Part shown: piece by piece, positions 42,696 through 52,039 of the stretch
Layout of the letters: each line of letters starts with the position of its first letter
How positions within the stretch are numbered: the stretch's first letter is position 1
NCBI GenBank assembly: GCA_965227065.1
Contig: CBDDFN010000020.1
Location: forward strand, 310,001 to 374,000
Direction: 5' to 3'
DNA: 64,000 nt
From: CBDDFN01 sp965227065
Lineage (GTDB): Bacteria; Pseudomonadota; Alphaproteobacteria; SPJN01
The notes under the pieces: generated by a model
Told to the model about the DNA's origin: nothing
Seen by the model: only the letters and a program-made list of their open reading frames with translations
Database searches by the model: none
Translations under genes and position numbers: made by a program

Positions 42696-43212
42696 TGCCG
42701 ACCCCGTTCCACAGCACATAGGCAATCAACAAAACCACACCGGCCATCAGGCCCGAAATCATGTCATCGAGCATGATGCCCATCGCACCATCGAGCTCGC
42801 GATCAAACTTGCTGGCAGGCCAGGGTTTGACAATGTCGAAGGCGCGGAACAGCAGAAAGCCGATAATGTACCAGCTCAATGTGGTCATCGTCAGCGCGGC
42901 GGGAATGAAGGCCAGCGTCACAAACTGGCCGGCGACCTCATCGATGACACACGCGCCGGGGTCCTTCTTGCCGGTGGCCGGCGCATAGATGCTGCACGCC
43001 CACAGGCCCGCCACAAAGGCAAGCACCGCAGCAGGCAGCAACCACCATTGGCCCAGAACCCACGAAATTATGAACGCAAAGGGCAAGGCGGCCGCCGATC
43101 CCGCCGTGCCGGGCGCAAAGGGAAACAGGCCCGACCAGAACCAGGTTGCGGTCAAGGTCGAAGGGTGAAACCAGCCAAGTTGTTCAGGCGGTTCTTTCAA
43201 AAAGGGCAACAT
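42688..43212 (-). CDS. pgpA: Phosphatidylglycerophosphatase A
   Basis: Inner-membrane phosphatase making phosphatidylglycerol from its phosphate. The 174-residue protein has FPFAPGTAGSAAALPFAF, DPGACVIDEVAGQFVTLAF and RAFDIVKPWPASKFDRELDGAMGIMLDDMISGL, with acidic catalytic residues in the last two blocks, and four hydrophobic segments. The start ATG 43212 is the first in-frame ATG near the family N-terminus, although translation from within the ispDF end is conceivable. Confidence 0.93.
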   Translation of the reverse strand: MLPFLKEPPEQLGWFHPSTLTATWFWSGLFPFAPGTAGSAAALPFAFIISWVLGQWWLLPAAVLAFVAGLWACSIYAPATGKKDPGACVIDEVAGQFVTLAFIPAALTMTTLSWYIIGFLLFRAFDIVKPWPASKFDRELDGAMGIMLDDMISGLMAGVVLLIAYVLWNGVGNV

Positions 43213-43219
43213 GCTCAGA

Positions 43220-43246
43220 TCCGTCAGGGCAGGTCCGTCAGGGCAG
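43220..43246. repeat. Short tandem duplication at the ispDF stop
   Basis: TCCGTCAGGGCAGG (43220-43233) is followed immediately by TCCGTCAGGGCAG (43234-43246). The distal copy contains the ispDF stop codon; the other copy lies in the gap to pgpA, 7 bases before its start. Confidence 0.7.
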
Positions 43247-44398
43247 ACGGATGGTCGCGGTGGCGAGCGCGGCAAGCCCCTCCTTGCGGCCGGTGAAGCC
43301 GAGCTTTTCGGTGGTGGTGGCTTTAACGCTCACCCGATCCTCGCTGATTTGCACAATCTGTGCAATGCGTGCGCGCATCTCTTCGCGATGGGGCCCGATT
43401 TTGGGGGCCTGACAGATCAGGGTGAGGTCAAGATTGGCAATCACGCCGCGCCGGTCAGCCACCAGCGTCGCGGCATGGGCGAGAAACCGGTCAGACCGCG
43501 CGCCTTTCCATTGCGGATCTGAGGGCGGGAAATGCTCACCAATATCGCCTGCGCCAATCGCTCCCAGCACCGCATCGGTCAGCGCGTGCAGTCCGGCGTC
43601 GGCATCGGAATGGCCGACCAGGCCCAGATCATGGGGGATTTGCACCCCGCCCAGCCAGACATGATCGCCCGGCCCGAAGGCGTGGACGTCAAAGCCCTGG
43701 GCCGTGCGCATATCCGACATGCGGGTCAGAATGTGGCGCTCGGCGCGGTCGAGATCGCCTTTGGTGGTGATTTTGAAGCAATGCTCATCGCCCTCGACAA
43801 AAGCCACGTCCAACCCCTGGGCTTTGGCAACGGCGGCATCATCGGCAAGGCGGGCCCCGGCAAAGTCGGTATGGGCGGACAGGATTTCGCCATAATGAAA
43901 GGCTTGCGGGGTTTGCGCCCGCCACAGGCTTGTCCGGTCGACCGGCTCATCTACCATGGCCTGATCATCGCCGCGCCACAGCGCATCGACCACCGGCAGG
44001 CCCGCAATCGCGCCCCTGTGGCTTTCCAGCGCCAGGATCAGCCGGTCGGCCGTGGCAAAGGACAGGAAGGGGCGGGCGGCATCATGAATGAGCACAAAAT
44101 CGGGGTTTTCAGCCCGCAGCGCCTCAAGCCCCAATCGCACGCTTTCCTGCCGATCCGCGCCGCCATGAACCGGGGGCAGCACGCCTTCAATGCCGCGCGC
44201 GGCAATCGCATAGAAGCGTTCATCATCAGGGTGGATGACCACTTGAATGGGGCCCATATCGGGGATTGCACGCAGCGCGTTCAAGGTGCGGCTGAGCACC
44301 ATTTTGCCAAACAGGGGGGCATATTGTTTGGGCAGAATGCCGCCAAAGCGGGTTCCCCGTCCGGCGGCGACAACCAGGCTTGCAACGCGGCGGCTCAT
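43238..44398 (-). CDS. ispDF: Bifunctional IspD/IspF enzyme of the MEP pathway
   Basis: Fusion of 2-C-methyl-D-erythritol 4-phosphate cytidylyltransferase (about residues 1-225, with VVAAGRGTRFGG at 9-20, ILPKQYAPL and LIHDAARPFLS) and 2-C-methyl-D-erythritol 2,4-cyclodiphosphate synthase (about 230-386, with metal ligands Asp237 and His239 in GFDVHAFG and the GHSDADAGLHALTDAVLGAIG block). Length 386. Such fusions are frequent in alphaproteobacteria. With dxr it makes three MEP activities in this window. Divergent from dusB. Confidence 0.97.
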   Translation of the reverse strand: MSRRVASLVVAAGRGTRFGGILPKQYAPLFGKMVLSRTLNALRAIPDMGPIQVVIHPDDERFYAIAARGIEGVLPPVHGGADRQESVRLGLEALRAENPDFVLIHDAARPFLSFATADRLILALESHRGAIAGLPVVDALWRGDDQAMVDEPVDRTSLWRAQTPQAFHYGEILSAHTDFAGARLADDAAVAKAQGLDVAFVEGDEHCFKITTKGDLDRAERHILTRMSDMRTAQGFDVHAFGPGDHVWLGGVQIPHDLGLVGHSDADAGLHALTDAVLGAIGAGDIGEHFPPSDPQWKGARSDRFLAHAATLVADRRGVIANLDLTLICQAPKIGPHREEMRARIAQIVQISEDRVSVKATTTEKLGFTGRKEGLAALATATIRLP

Positions 44399-44506
44399 GC
44401 GCGCACCCGGGGGGTGGCGCTTGCATTTCCGCGGTTTGCGCCGTATTCTGCGTAAAGATTAGGCATCGGTATTTTTGCCCATTTTTTGAACAATTGAGGC
44501 GTTGGT

Positions 44507-45550
44507 GTGACGGACATTCCGGCCTGCAAACAACCCCGGCGAGAAAGAAGCGCGACGCCGCGCCTTACGCCTGTGTCGGTTGGACCGGTCACGCTTGAGG
44601 CCCCGGTGGCGCTTGCCCCCATGGCCGGGGTGACCGATCAGAGCTTTCGCCGTCTCGCCCGCCAATTGGGTGCGGGGTACACGGTTTGCGAGATGGTGGC
44701 AAGTGGCACGCTGTTGACCGGCCAGCGCCAGTCCATGCTGCGCATCCGCGCCGATCAGGATGAAAATCCGCGCATCGTTCAGCTTGCCGGCAACAAATGC
44801 GATCAGCTCGCCGATGCCGCCCGTCTCAATGAGGATTGGGGTGCTGACATTATCGACATTAATATGGGATGCCCCGCCAAGAAGGTGGTGACGGGTCTCG
44901 CCGGTTCCGCGCTCATGCGTGATCTTGATCTGGCGAGCCGTTTGATTGAGGCCACCGTGAACGCCGTGTCGGTGCCGGTGACGCTGAAAATGCGGTTGGG
45001 CTGGGATGATGGTCAAATCAATGCGCCGGACCTGGCGCGCCGCGCCGAAGACCTCGGCGTCAAGCTGATCACGGTGCATGGCCGCACGCGGTGCCAGTTC
45101 TATAAGGGCCGGGCCGACTGGCGCGCCATTCGCGCGGTGCGCGAGGCGATTTCGATCCCGCTGATCGTCAATGGCGATATTGAATGTTTTGAAGGCGCGC
45201 TGCATGCGCTTGACCTGTCCGGCGCCGACGGCGTTATGGTCGGCCGCGGGGCGCAAGGCCGACCCTGGTTTGTTGGCCAGCTCCGGCACTTTTTGATGAG
45301 CGGGGAGCGCAGGCCAGAGCCCGGCCTTGAAGAGCAAGGCGCGATCGTGCTGCGCCATTTCGACGATATGATCGCCGATGGTGGCCCGGTGCATGGCCTG
45401 CGGCCCTTCCGAAAACATCTGGGCTGGTATCTTGACCGCCGCCCCGGCGGGCCTGCGCTCCGCACCGCGCTTGTGCGCGAAAACGAACCTCAAAAGGTGC
45501 GCGCGGCCCTGGAAGAATTTTACGCAACCCCGTTTGAGGAGGCTGCCTGA
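44507..45550 (+). CDS. dusB: tRNA dihydrouridine synthase (DusB-type)
   Basis: FMN enzyme reducing uridine to dihydrouridine in the tRNA D-loop. TIM-barrel blocks: LAPMAGVTDQSFRRLAR, INMGCPAKKVVTGLAGSALM with the catalytic Cys, HGRTRCQFYKGRADW, and ADGVMVGRGAQGRPW. Length 347; GTG start at 44507 with GAGG 8 bases upstream. It heads the dusB-ntrB-ntrC-ntrY-ntrX order found across alphaproteobacteria (also called nifR3). Its stop overlaps the ntrB ATG by one base. Confidence 0.95.
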   Translation: MTDIPACKQPRRERSATPRLTPVSVGPVTLEAPVALAPMAGVTDQSFRRLARQLGAGYTVCEMVASGTLLTGQRQSMLRIRADQDENPRIVQLAGNKCDQLADAARLNEDWGADIIDINMGCPAKKVVTGLAGSALMRDLDLASRLIEATVNAVSVPVTLKMRLGWDDGQINAPDLARRAEDLGVKLITVHGRTRCQFYKGRADWRAIRAVREAISIPLIVNGDIECFEGALHALDLSGADGVMVGRGAQGRPWFVGQLRHFLMSGERRPEPGLEEQGAIVLRHFDDMIADGGPVHGLRPFRKHLGWYLDRRPGGPALRTALVRENEPQKVRAALEEFYATPFEEAA

Positions 45551-46671
45551 TGGCTTTGGCTGAACGTCTCCATGCCCCGCAAGTTCCCGCCGAGATGCGC
45601 GCCGAGCTGCTGGATTTCCTGCCCCACCCCATCGTGCTGGTGAGCAGTGGCGGCAAGATTTCCTACGTCAATATCGCTGCCGAGCAATTCTTCGGCGCCT
45701 CTGTGGCGCGTCTGCTTGAAGCGCGGCTGGCCGATTTTGTGCCGTTCGGCACGCCCTTGTTGAGCCTGATTGAGCAGATCCGCCAGAAGGGCGGGTCGAT
45801 CTCCGAATATGGTGTTGATCTCGGCATGCCGCGCACCGGCCCCCGCCTGGTCGATATTCAGGTGTCGCGCTTTGAAGAGCATGACGGCCCGCCGCCGGTC
45901 TTTGTCATGTTGCAGGAACGGACCATCGCAAATGCCATGGACCGGCAATTGCTGCACCGGGGCGCGGCCCGATCGGTCACCGCAATGGCTGCCATGCTGG
46001 CCCATGAAATCAAGAACCCTTTGTCGGGCATACGCGGCGCGGCGCAACTGATTGAGCTCGACAGCGCGCCCGAAGCACGCGACCTGACCCGGCTGATTTG
46101 TGACGAGGCCGACCGCATCGTTAAAATTGTCGACCGCATGGAAGTCTTTTCCAATCAGCGCCCGATTGACCGTTTGCCGGTCAATATTCATGAGGTGCTG
46201 GACCATGTCCGCAAGCTCGGCAAGGCGGGCTTTGGCTCCCATGTCGATATTGTTGAAGAGTTTGACCCCTCCTTGCCGCCGGTCGGCGGGGACCGCGACC
46301 AGCTGGTGCAAGCCATGCTCAATCTGGTGAAGAATGCGTGCGAGGCGGTGCCGAAAGAGGGCGGCAAGATCACGCTGACCACGGCCTATCGTCATGGTGT
46401 GCGGGTGGCGGTGCCGGGCTCGCGGGAGCGGCTTGCTTTGCCGCTGGAGGTCTGCGTGACCGACAATGGTCCCGGCGTTCCTGAAGAACTCAAGGCCCAT
46501 CTGTTTGATCCCTTTGTTACCACCAAGCCCAAGGGCCAGGGGCTTGGCCTGGCGCTGGTGGCCAAGATCATTGGCGATCATGGCGGGGTGATCGAATGTG
46601 ACAGCGAACCGGGGCGGACCTGTTTCCGCGTCTTCTTGCCGGTACAGCAAATCCGCGCAGGCGGCGCATAA
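45550..46671 (+). CDS. ntrB: Nitrogen regulation histidine kinase NtrB
   Basis: Cytoplasmic sensor kinase and phosphatase of the nitrogen system, normally controlled by PII. PAS domain near residues 20-120, phospho-accepting His152 in MLAHEIKNPLSGIRGAAQL, N-box VKNACEAVP, G1 DNGPGVP and G2 GQGLGLALV. No membrane segments. Length 373. Translation is coupled to dusB (TGATG), and ntrC follows after 17 bases. Confidence 0.95.
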   Translation: MALAERLHAPQVPAEMRAELLDFLPHPIVLVSSGGKISYVNIAAEQFFGASVARLLEARLADFVPFGTPLLSLIEQIRQKGGSISEYGVDLGMPRTGPRLVDIQVSRFEEHDGPPPVFVMLQERTIANAMDRQLLHRGAARSVTAMAAMLAHEIKNPLSGIRGAAQLIELDSAPEARDLTRLICDEADRIVKIVDRMEVFSNQRPIDRLPVNIHEVLDHVRKLGKAGFGSHVDIVEEFDPSLPPVGGDRDQLVQAMLNLVKNACEAVPKEGGKITLTTAYRHGVRVAVPGSRERLALPLEVCVTDNGPGVPEELKAHLFDPFVTTKPKGQGLGLALVAKIIGDHGGVIECDSEPGRTCFRVFLPVQQIRAGGA

Positions 46672-46688
46672 ACGAAAGGACCGAACCC

Positions 46689-48143
46689 ATGGCGCAAGGA
46701 ACGGTACTGATCGCTGATGATGACAGCGCGATCCGCACGGTGCTCAATCAGGCTTTGGGGCGGATCGGCTATGAGGTGCGCTCCACCGGCAATGCCGCCA
46801 CGCTGTGGCGCTGGGTGTCGAGCGGCGAGGGCGATCTGGTCATCACTGATGTTGTGATGCCCGATGAAAACGGGCTTGATCTGTTGCCGCGCATCAAGAA
46901 GATGCGGCCTGATCTGCCGATCATTGTGATGAGCGCGCAAAACACTTTCATGACCGCAATCAAGGCGGCTGAGCGTGGCGCCTACGAATATCTGCCCAAG
47001 CCCTTTGATCTGAACGAGTTGACCCAGGTGGTTGAACGCGCGCTCGCCAAACCGCGCGCCGCTGATGACAGTTCGGCCGTGGAAGAGGATGAAGCGCGCC
47101 TGCCGCTGATTGGCCGTTCCCCGGCCATGCAGGATATTTACCGCGTGCTCGCGCGGCTGATGGGAACCGATCTAACCGTGATGATCACGGGCGAAAGCGG
47201 CACCGGCAAGGAACTCGTCGCCAAGGCGCTGCATGAATATGGCAAACGCAGCGCGGGGCCTTTTGTGGCGATCAATATGGCGGCCATTCCCCGCGAGCTG
47301 ATCGAATCAGAACTGTTCGGCCACGAGAAAGGCGCTTTCACCGGCGCCAACGCCAAAAGTGCGGGCCGGTTTGAACAGGCTGATGGCGGCACGCTGTTCC
47401 TTGATGAGATCGGGGACATGCCGCTTGAAGCCCAGACCCGGCTTCTGCGGGTGCTGCAGGAAGGTGAGTTCACCACGGTGGGCGGCCGCACCCCGATCAA
47501 AACCGATGTGCGCATTGTGGCGGCCACCAACCGCGATTTGCGTCAGCTAATCCGTCAGGGCCTGTTTCGCGAGGACCTGTATTACCGGCTTAATGTGGTG
47601 CCGATCCGCCTTCCACCGCTGCGCGAGCGCACCGAGGATATTCCCGACCTTGTCCGGCATTTTTTATCCCAGGCCGAGCAGGAAGGCCTGCCCGCCAAGC
47701 GCGTGGATGGCGATGCGCTCGACCTGCTCAAACATTATGGCTGGCCGGGCAATGTGCGGGAGCTTGAAAACCTCGTGCGCCGGCTGACGGCGATCTATTC
47801 CGATGAGGTGATCTCGCTTGAGATTATCCAGCATGAATTGATCGAAACCGACACCAGCCAGATCAGCGATTCGGTCCCGATGCCGGAAGGGGAGCCTGAA
47901 AGCCTCTCAACCGCTGTGGAGCGGCATTTAAGCCGCTATTTCGCCGCTCATGGCGATGAGCTGCCGCCGCCGGGCCTGTATGACCGGCTGGTGCGGGAAG
48001 TCGAGAGGCCCTTGATTTCTGCCTGTCTGGGCGCCACCCGGGGTAACCAGATTCGCGCCGCCGCCTTGTTGGGGCTCAACCGCAATACGTTGCGCAAGAA
48101 GATCAAGGACTTAGATATTCAAGTCGTCCGCGGCATGCGGTAG
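46689..48143 (+). CDS. ntrC: Nitrogen regulation response regulator NtrC
   Basis: Sigma-54 activator. Receiver domain with phospho-acceptor Asp54 (DLVITDVVMPDENG) and Lys in YLPKPF; AAA+ domain with Walker A GESGTGKE, the sigma-54-contacting GAFTGA loop (in HEKGAFTGANAKSAGRFE), Walker B GGTLFLDEIGD and arginine fingers (FREDLYYRLNV); Fis-type helix-turn-helix at the end (GNQIRAAALLGLNRNTLRKK). Length 484. All parts for phosphorylation-dependent activation are intact. Confidence 0.97.
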   Translation: MAQGTVLIADDDSAIRTVLNQALGRIGYEVRSTGNAATLWRWVSSGEGDLVITDVVMPDENGLDLLPRIKKMRPDLPIIVMSAQNTFMTAIKAAERGAYEYLPKPFDLNELTQVVERALAKPRAADDSSAVEEDEARLPLIGRSPAMQDIYRVLARLMGTDLTVMITGESGTGKELVAKALHEYGKRSAGPFVAINMAAIPRELIESELFGHEKGAFTGANAKSAGRFEQADGGTLFLDEIGDMPLEAQTRLLRVLQEGEFTTVGGRTPIKTDVRIVAATNRDLRQLIRQGLFREDLYYRLNVVPIRLPPLRERTEDIPDLVRHFLSQAEQEGLPAKRVDGDALDLLKHYGWPGNVRELENLVRRLTAIYSDEVISLEIIQHELIETDTSQISDSVPMPEGEPESLSTAVERHLSRYFAAHGDELPPPGLYDRLVREVERPLISACLGATRGNQIRAAALLGLNRNTLRKKIKDLDIQVVRGMR

Positions 48144-48270
48144 CAGCCCAATCCCCCTCTTGCCAAAATGGTGCATTACTGCAACATTGTTGTGGCGATG
48201 GCACAGATTCGTGCGATCCAGTGGTGCGCTGTATGGGGACGGCGCGAGGGGCAAGACGTGAGGGGTTGCT

Positions 48271-50538
48271 TTGGTCAATTCGACCGTCAGTTCAACGCAT
48301 CTGTATGAGGGTGATCGCGAAGCACCGCGGGGCCGCCGCCGCATTCTCGGCGCTGGCGCGGCCGTGTCGATTGCGCTGATTGCGCTTGCATCGGGGCTGA
48401 TCACATACGGCACGGCGACCGGCGTTTTGCCGATTGAACAGACGCCTGAGATTATGTCGGCGCTGGTTGGCGTGTCGCTTGCTTTCATGGTGTTGCTGGT
48501 TGGTCTGATTGGCCTGTTTGTTTTTCGCTTGTGGCGTGATCGCCAGCGCGGCATGGCCGGCGCGCGCCTCAATCTGCGGCTGGTCGCCTTGTTTGGCATT
48601 GTCGCTGTCGTGCCGGCAATTACGGTGGCGGGCTTTTCGGCCCTGACACTCAATCTTGGTTTGCAGACCTGGTTTTCCGACAAGGTCGGTACGGTGATGA
48701 GCCATTCGGTTACCGTGGCTGAAGCCTATCTGGAAGAACATGCCACGGTCTTGCGCGGCGAAGCGGTGGCGATGGGCCAGGACGTCAATCGCTTCCGACC
48801 CTTGATCGACACTGAACCGCGTAAATTTGCCGAGCTGGTTCAAACCCAGACCATCTGGCGCAATCTGCATGAATCCGTCGTCTTCAATCTGACGGGTGAG
48901 GTTTATGCGCGATCGGGCGTCCGTATGTCTGAGGGGCCGGTGCAGGTGCCCAAAGCGGTGTTTCTTGAAAAAATTCCGGCGGGCCAAAGCGCGGTGACGG
49001 TCGATTTTGAAACCTCTCAGGTGCTCGCCATTGCGCGTTTGGGCGAGGACGACATTTTTTTGCAGATACGCCGTGATGTGAACCAGCAGGTGGTGGCCCA
49101 TGTGGCGCGCACCCGCACCGCGATCGACGACTATCAGAAGATGGAAGAGGAAAAGTCGACCATTTCGATCGGGTTTGCGGTGTTCTACATTCTGATATCC
49201 CTGCTCGTTTTGATGTCGGCCATGTGGCTTGGCTTGTGGTTTTCAGGCCGGCTTGTGGCGCCCATCGGAGCTTTGATCGAAGCCGCCGATCAGGTCGGGC
49301 GCGGTGATCTGACAGCGCGGGTTTACGCGCGCGCGCCCGACAGCGAGCTTGAGACCCTGCGGCGCACCTTCAACGCCATGACCGGCCAGCTTGAAAGCCA
49401 GCGCGATGAGCTGGTCGAGGCCAACAAGGTGCTTGATGAGCGCATGGGCTTTATTGAAGGGGTGCTTGAGGGCGTATCCGCAGGCGTGATCAGTCTTGAT
49501 CCGGCAGGGCGGATTGCGCTCGTCAACCGCTCGGCGCAAAAGCTGCTCAATCAATCCACCGCCGAATTGCGCGGCCGTCCGCTTGAAGATGCCGTGCCTG
49601 AAATGACGGGATTGATTGATGAAGCCTATCAGCGTGGGGCGGGATCAACCGAGGGCGACGTCACTGTCACCATTTCCAAATCAGGGTCTGAACAGGCCTA
49701 CACATTGCATGTCCGTATTGTCACCGAACATTCCGATGACGGTGCGCTGCAAGGTTTTATCGTCACTTTTGATGACATGACCCGCCTGGTTTCGGCGCAG
49801 CGCATGGCCGCCTGGGCCGATGTGGCCCGCCGTGTCGCCCATGAGATCAAGAACCCGCTCACCCCTATTCAATTGTCGGCAGAGCGCCTCAAGCGGAAAT
49901 ATTCCGATGAGCTCGCAGACAATAAAGTCTTCGATCAATGCACCGACACCATCATTCGGCATGTCGGTGATATCGGCCGCATGGTCGATGAGTTCTCGTC
50001 TTTTGCCCGCATGCCGCAACCGCAATTGGCGTCTGAGGACATTCGGGAAATTGTTCGCCAGTCCGTCTTCCTTCACGAGGTGGCGCATTCCCATATTACG
50101 TTTGGCGTGCGCCAGCCCGACCATGCGGTGATCGTGAAATGCGATGCGCGGCTGGTTGGTCAGGCCCTCACCAATCTCTTGAAAAACGCGATTGAGTCTA
50201 TTGAGGCCCGCCACGACGAAAACCCGGATGCACAAGCCGGGCGTATCGCAGTTTCAATTGTTGAAGACGGTGAAGCCATTGACATTCGCATCACCGACAA
50301 TGGCCGGGGACTGCCCGATGACACGCGTCACCGGTTGACCGAGCCTTATGTGACAACCCGCGAGAAGGGCACCGGGCTGGGATTGGCCATTGTGAAAAAA
50401 GTGATGGAAGAGCATGGCGGAAGCCTTGCGCTGGAAGACGCCGCAGAGGGCAGCGGCGCTTCAATTGTTTTGAGTTTTCCCAAACAATCACCGGTCGAGG
50501 CGTCCATGCCCGGCCATCAAAAAGGGGCAAAGGGGTAA
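48271..50538 (+). CDS. ntrY: Sensor histidine kinase NtrY
   Basis: Membrane kinase partner of NtrX, linked to nitrogen and redox/oxygen control in alphaproteobacteria. N-terminal membrane segments (around residues 25-50, 65-90 and 105-130) precede a periplasmic sensor region (about 135-290). Another membrane segment, a HAMP domain, a PAS domain, phospho-accepting His524 in RVAHEIKNPLTPIQL and an ATPase domain with KNAIESIEA, DNGRGLP and GTGLGLAIVKK follow. Length 755. The start is a TTG at 48271 with GAGGGG upstream; no in-frame ATG or GTG fits better. Confidence 0.94.
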   Translation: MVNSTVSSTHLYEGDREAPRGRRRILGAGAAVSIALIALASGLITYGTATGVLPIEQTPEIMSALVGVSLAFMVLLVGLIGLFVFRLWRDRQRGMAGARLNLRLVALFGIVAVVPAITVAGFSALTLNLGLQTWFSDKVGTVMSHSVTVAEAYLEEHATVLRGEAVAMGQDVNRFRPLIDTEPRKFAELVQTQTIWRNLHESVVFNLTGEVYARSGVRMSEGPVQVPKAVFLEKIPAGQSAVTVDFETSQVLAIARLGEDDIFLQIRRDVNQQVVAHVARTRTAIDDYQKMEEEKSTISIGFAVFYILISLLVLMSAMWLGLWFSGRLVAPIGALIEAADQVGRGDLTARVYARAPDSELETLRRTFNAMTGQLESQRDELVEANKVLDERMGFIEGVLEGVSAGVISLDPAGRIALVNRSAQKLLNQSTAELRGRPLEDAVPEMTGLIDEAYQRGAGSTEGDVTVTISKSGSEQAYTLHVRIVTEHSDDGALQGFIVTFDDMTRLVSAQRMAAWADVARRVAHEIKNPLTPIQLSAERLKRKYSDELADNKVFDQCTDTIIRHVGDIGRMVDEFSSFARMPQPQLASEDIREIVRQSVFLHEVAHSHITFGVRQPDHAVIVKCDARLVGQALTNLLKNAIESIEARHDENPDAQAGRIAVSIVEDGEAIDIRITDNGRGLPDDTRHRLTEPYVTTREKGTGLGLAIVKKVMEEHGGSLALEDAAEGSGASIVLSFPKQSPVEASMPGHQKGAKG

Positions 50539-50543
50539 TCATC

Positions 50544-51944
50544 ATGTCGCACGATATTCTGGTTGTGGATGACGAAACCGATATTCGCGAACTGATTGCG
50601 GGGCTTCTCGATGATGAGGGCTATGAAACGCGGCAGGCAGCCAATTCCGATGAGGTTCTGGCGGCGGTGCGCGCACGGGTGCCTTCACTTGTGGTGCTGG
50701 ATATCTGGTTGAAGGGCAGCCGGCTCGATGGCCTCGAAATCCTTGCGCAGCTGCGCCAGCTTCATCCCGAACTCGCCGTTGTGATTATTTCGGGTCACGG
50801 CACGATCGAAACCGCCGTCGCCGCCATTCGCAAAGGCGCATACGATTTTGTTGAAAAGCCGTTTCAGGCCGACCGGCTCTTGCTGGTGATTGAGCGCGCA
50901 TTGGAAGCCGCCCGCCTGCGCCGTGAGAATACGGAATTGTCTCAACAGGCAGGCCGGGTGACGGAGCTGGTTGGGGAATCAGCCGCCATCGGCCAGGTGC
51001 GCCAGACCGTCAAGAAAGTCGCTCCCACAAACAGCCGCGTTTTGATCACCGGCCCTGCCGGGTCGGGCAAGGAAGTGGTGGCGCGCGCCTTGCATTGCCA
51101 ATCCGCGCGTGGTGCGGGTCCGTTCGTGGTCATCAATGCCGCCACCATGGCGCCTGAGCGGATGGAAGATGAACTGTTCGGCGTTGAGCCCGGCGCGGGC
51201 CGTCAAATCAAGGTCGGGGTGTTTGAGCGCGCCCATGGCGGCACGCTTTACCTTGATGAAATTTCGGAGATGCCGAAGGAAACCCAAAGCCGCATTTTGC
51301 GGGTTCTGGTTGAGCAAAAATTTACTCGTCTTGGCGGCACCGATCCGGTGCAGGTTGATGTCCGGGTCATTTCGTCAAGCTCGCGCGATCTGCGTTCGGC
51401 CATTGAAGAGGGCAGCTTCCGCGAAGACCTCTATCATCGGTTGAATGTGGTGCCGGTTGCGGTGCCCGGCTTGAGCGAACGGCGCGAGGATATTCCCTTG
51501 CTGGTGCACTATTTCATGACCCAGCTTTCAGAAAGCGCCGGTCTTGCGCCCCGCCAGCTGGAGGCCGATGCAATGGCGATGCTGCAAGCGCAGGACTGGC
51601 CGGGCAATGTCCGGCAATTGCGCAATATTGTTGAACGTCTTCTCATTCTTGCCACCGACGATGTGTGCAGCGTGATTGTTGCCGATCAAATGGCCGGGGG
51701 CGAAGGCGAGGGCAGTAAGCGCCGGGCGTTCCGCGAAGACATGCTGGCCCTGCCGTTGCGCGAGGCCCGCGAGGCGTTTGAACGCGATTATCTACAAGCC
51801 CAGATCGAGCGCTTCGGCGGCAATATTTCCCGCACCGCAGCCTTTATCGGCATGGAGCGTTCAGCCCTTCACCGCAAGCTTAAAACGCTCGGTCTGGGGC
51901 CTGATGAAGTGCGCGCGCAAATGGTGGAGGCGCGCGCCAGCTGA
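50544..51944 (+). CDS. ntrX: Response regulator NtrX
   Basis: NtrC-like regulator paired with NtrY. Receiver with Asp53 (VVLDIWLKGSRLDG) and YDFVEKPF; AAA+ domain with Walker A GPAGSGKEVVARALH and GGTLYLDEISEMP, but the GAFTGA loop is replaced by a segment reading ELFGVEPGAGRQIKVGVFE, so direct sigma-54 activation is unlikely. This loss is typical of alphaproteobacterial NtrX, which acts with housekeeping sigma factor. Ends with a Fis-type helix-turn-helix (ISRTAAFIGMERSALHRKL). Length 466, 5 bases after ntrY. Confidence 0.95.
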   Translation: MSHDILVVDDETDIRELIAGLLDDEGYETRQAANSDEVLAAVRARVPSLVVLDIWLKGSRLDGLEILAQLRQLHPELAVVIISGHGTIETAVAAIRKGAYDFVEKPFQADRLLLVIERALEAARLRRENTELSQQAGRVTELVGESAAIGQVRQTVKKVAPTNSRVLITGPAGSGKEVVARALHCQSARGAGPFVVINAATMAPERMEDELFGVEPGAGRQIKVGVFERAHGGTLYLDEISEMPKETQSRILRVLVEQKFTRLGGTDPVQVDVRVISSSSRDLRSAIEEGSFREDLYHRLNVVPVAVPGLSERREDIPLLVHYFMTQLSESAGLAPRQLEADAMAMLQAQDWPGNVRQLRNIVERLLILATDDVCSVIVADQMAGGEGEGSKRRAFREDMLALPLREAREAFERDYLQAQIERFGGNISRTAAFIGMERSALHRKLKTLGLGPDEVRAQMVEARAS

Positions 51945-51976
51945 TGGCCGTCGACAGGCGCGGTAAATCCACCCTC

Positions 51977-52004
51977 TTGCATCGTTTTGCGCCATCGCTA
52001 GTCT
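51977..52004 (+). promoter_or_regulatory. Possible promoter of trkA
   Basis: TTGCAT (51977-51982), 16-base spacer, TAGTCT (51999-52004), 36 bases before the trkA start. Moderate sigma-70 match only; trkA could also be read from the ntr transcript. Confidence 0.35.
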
Positions 52005-52039
52005 CAAGCCGGACGAACGGATAGGGCGGGACGCCTTTT

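Noticed and set aside
48144..48270. Sigma-54 promoter before ntrY (TGGCAC at about 48206)
   Set aside because: The GC element expected at the right distance is missing; spacing is off by at least one base for this and for a nearby TGGTGC.
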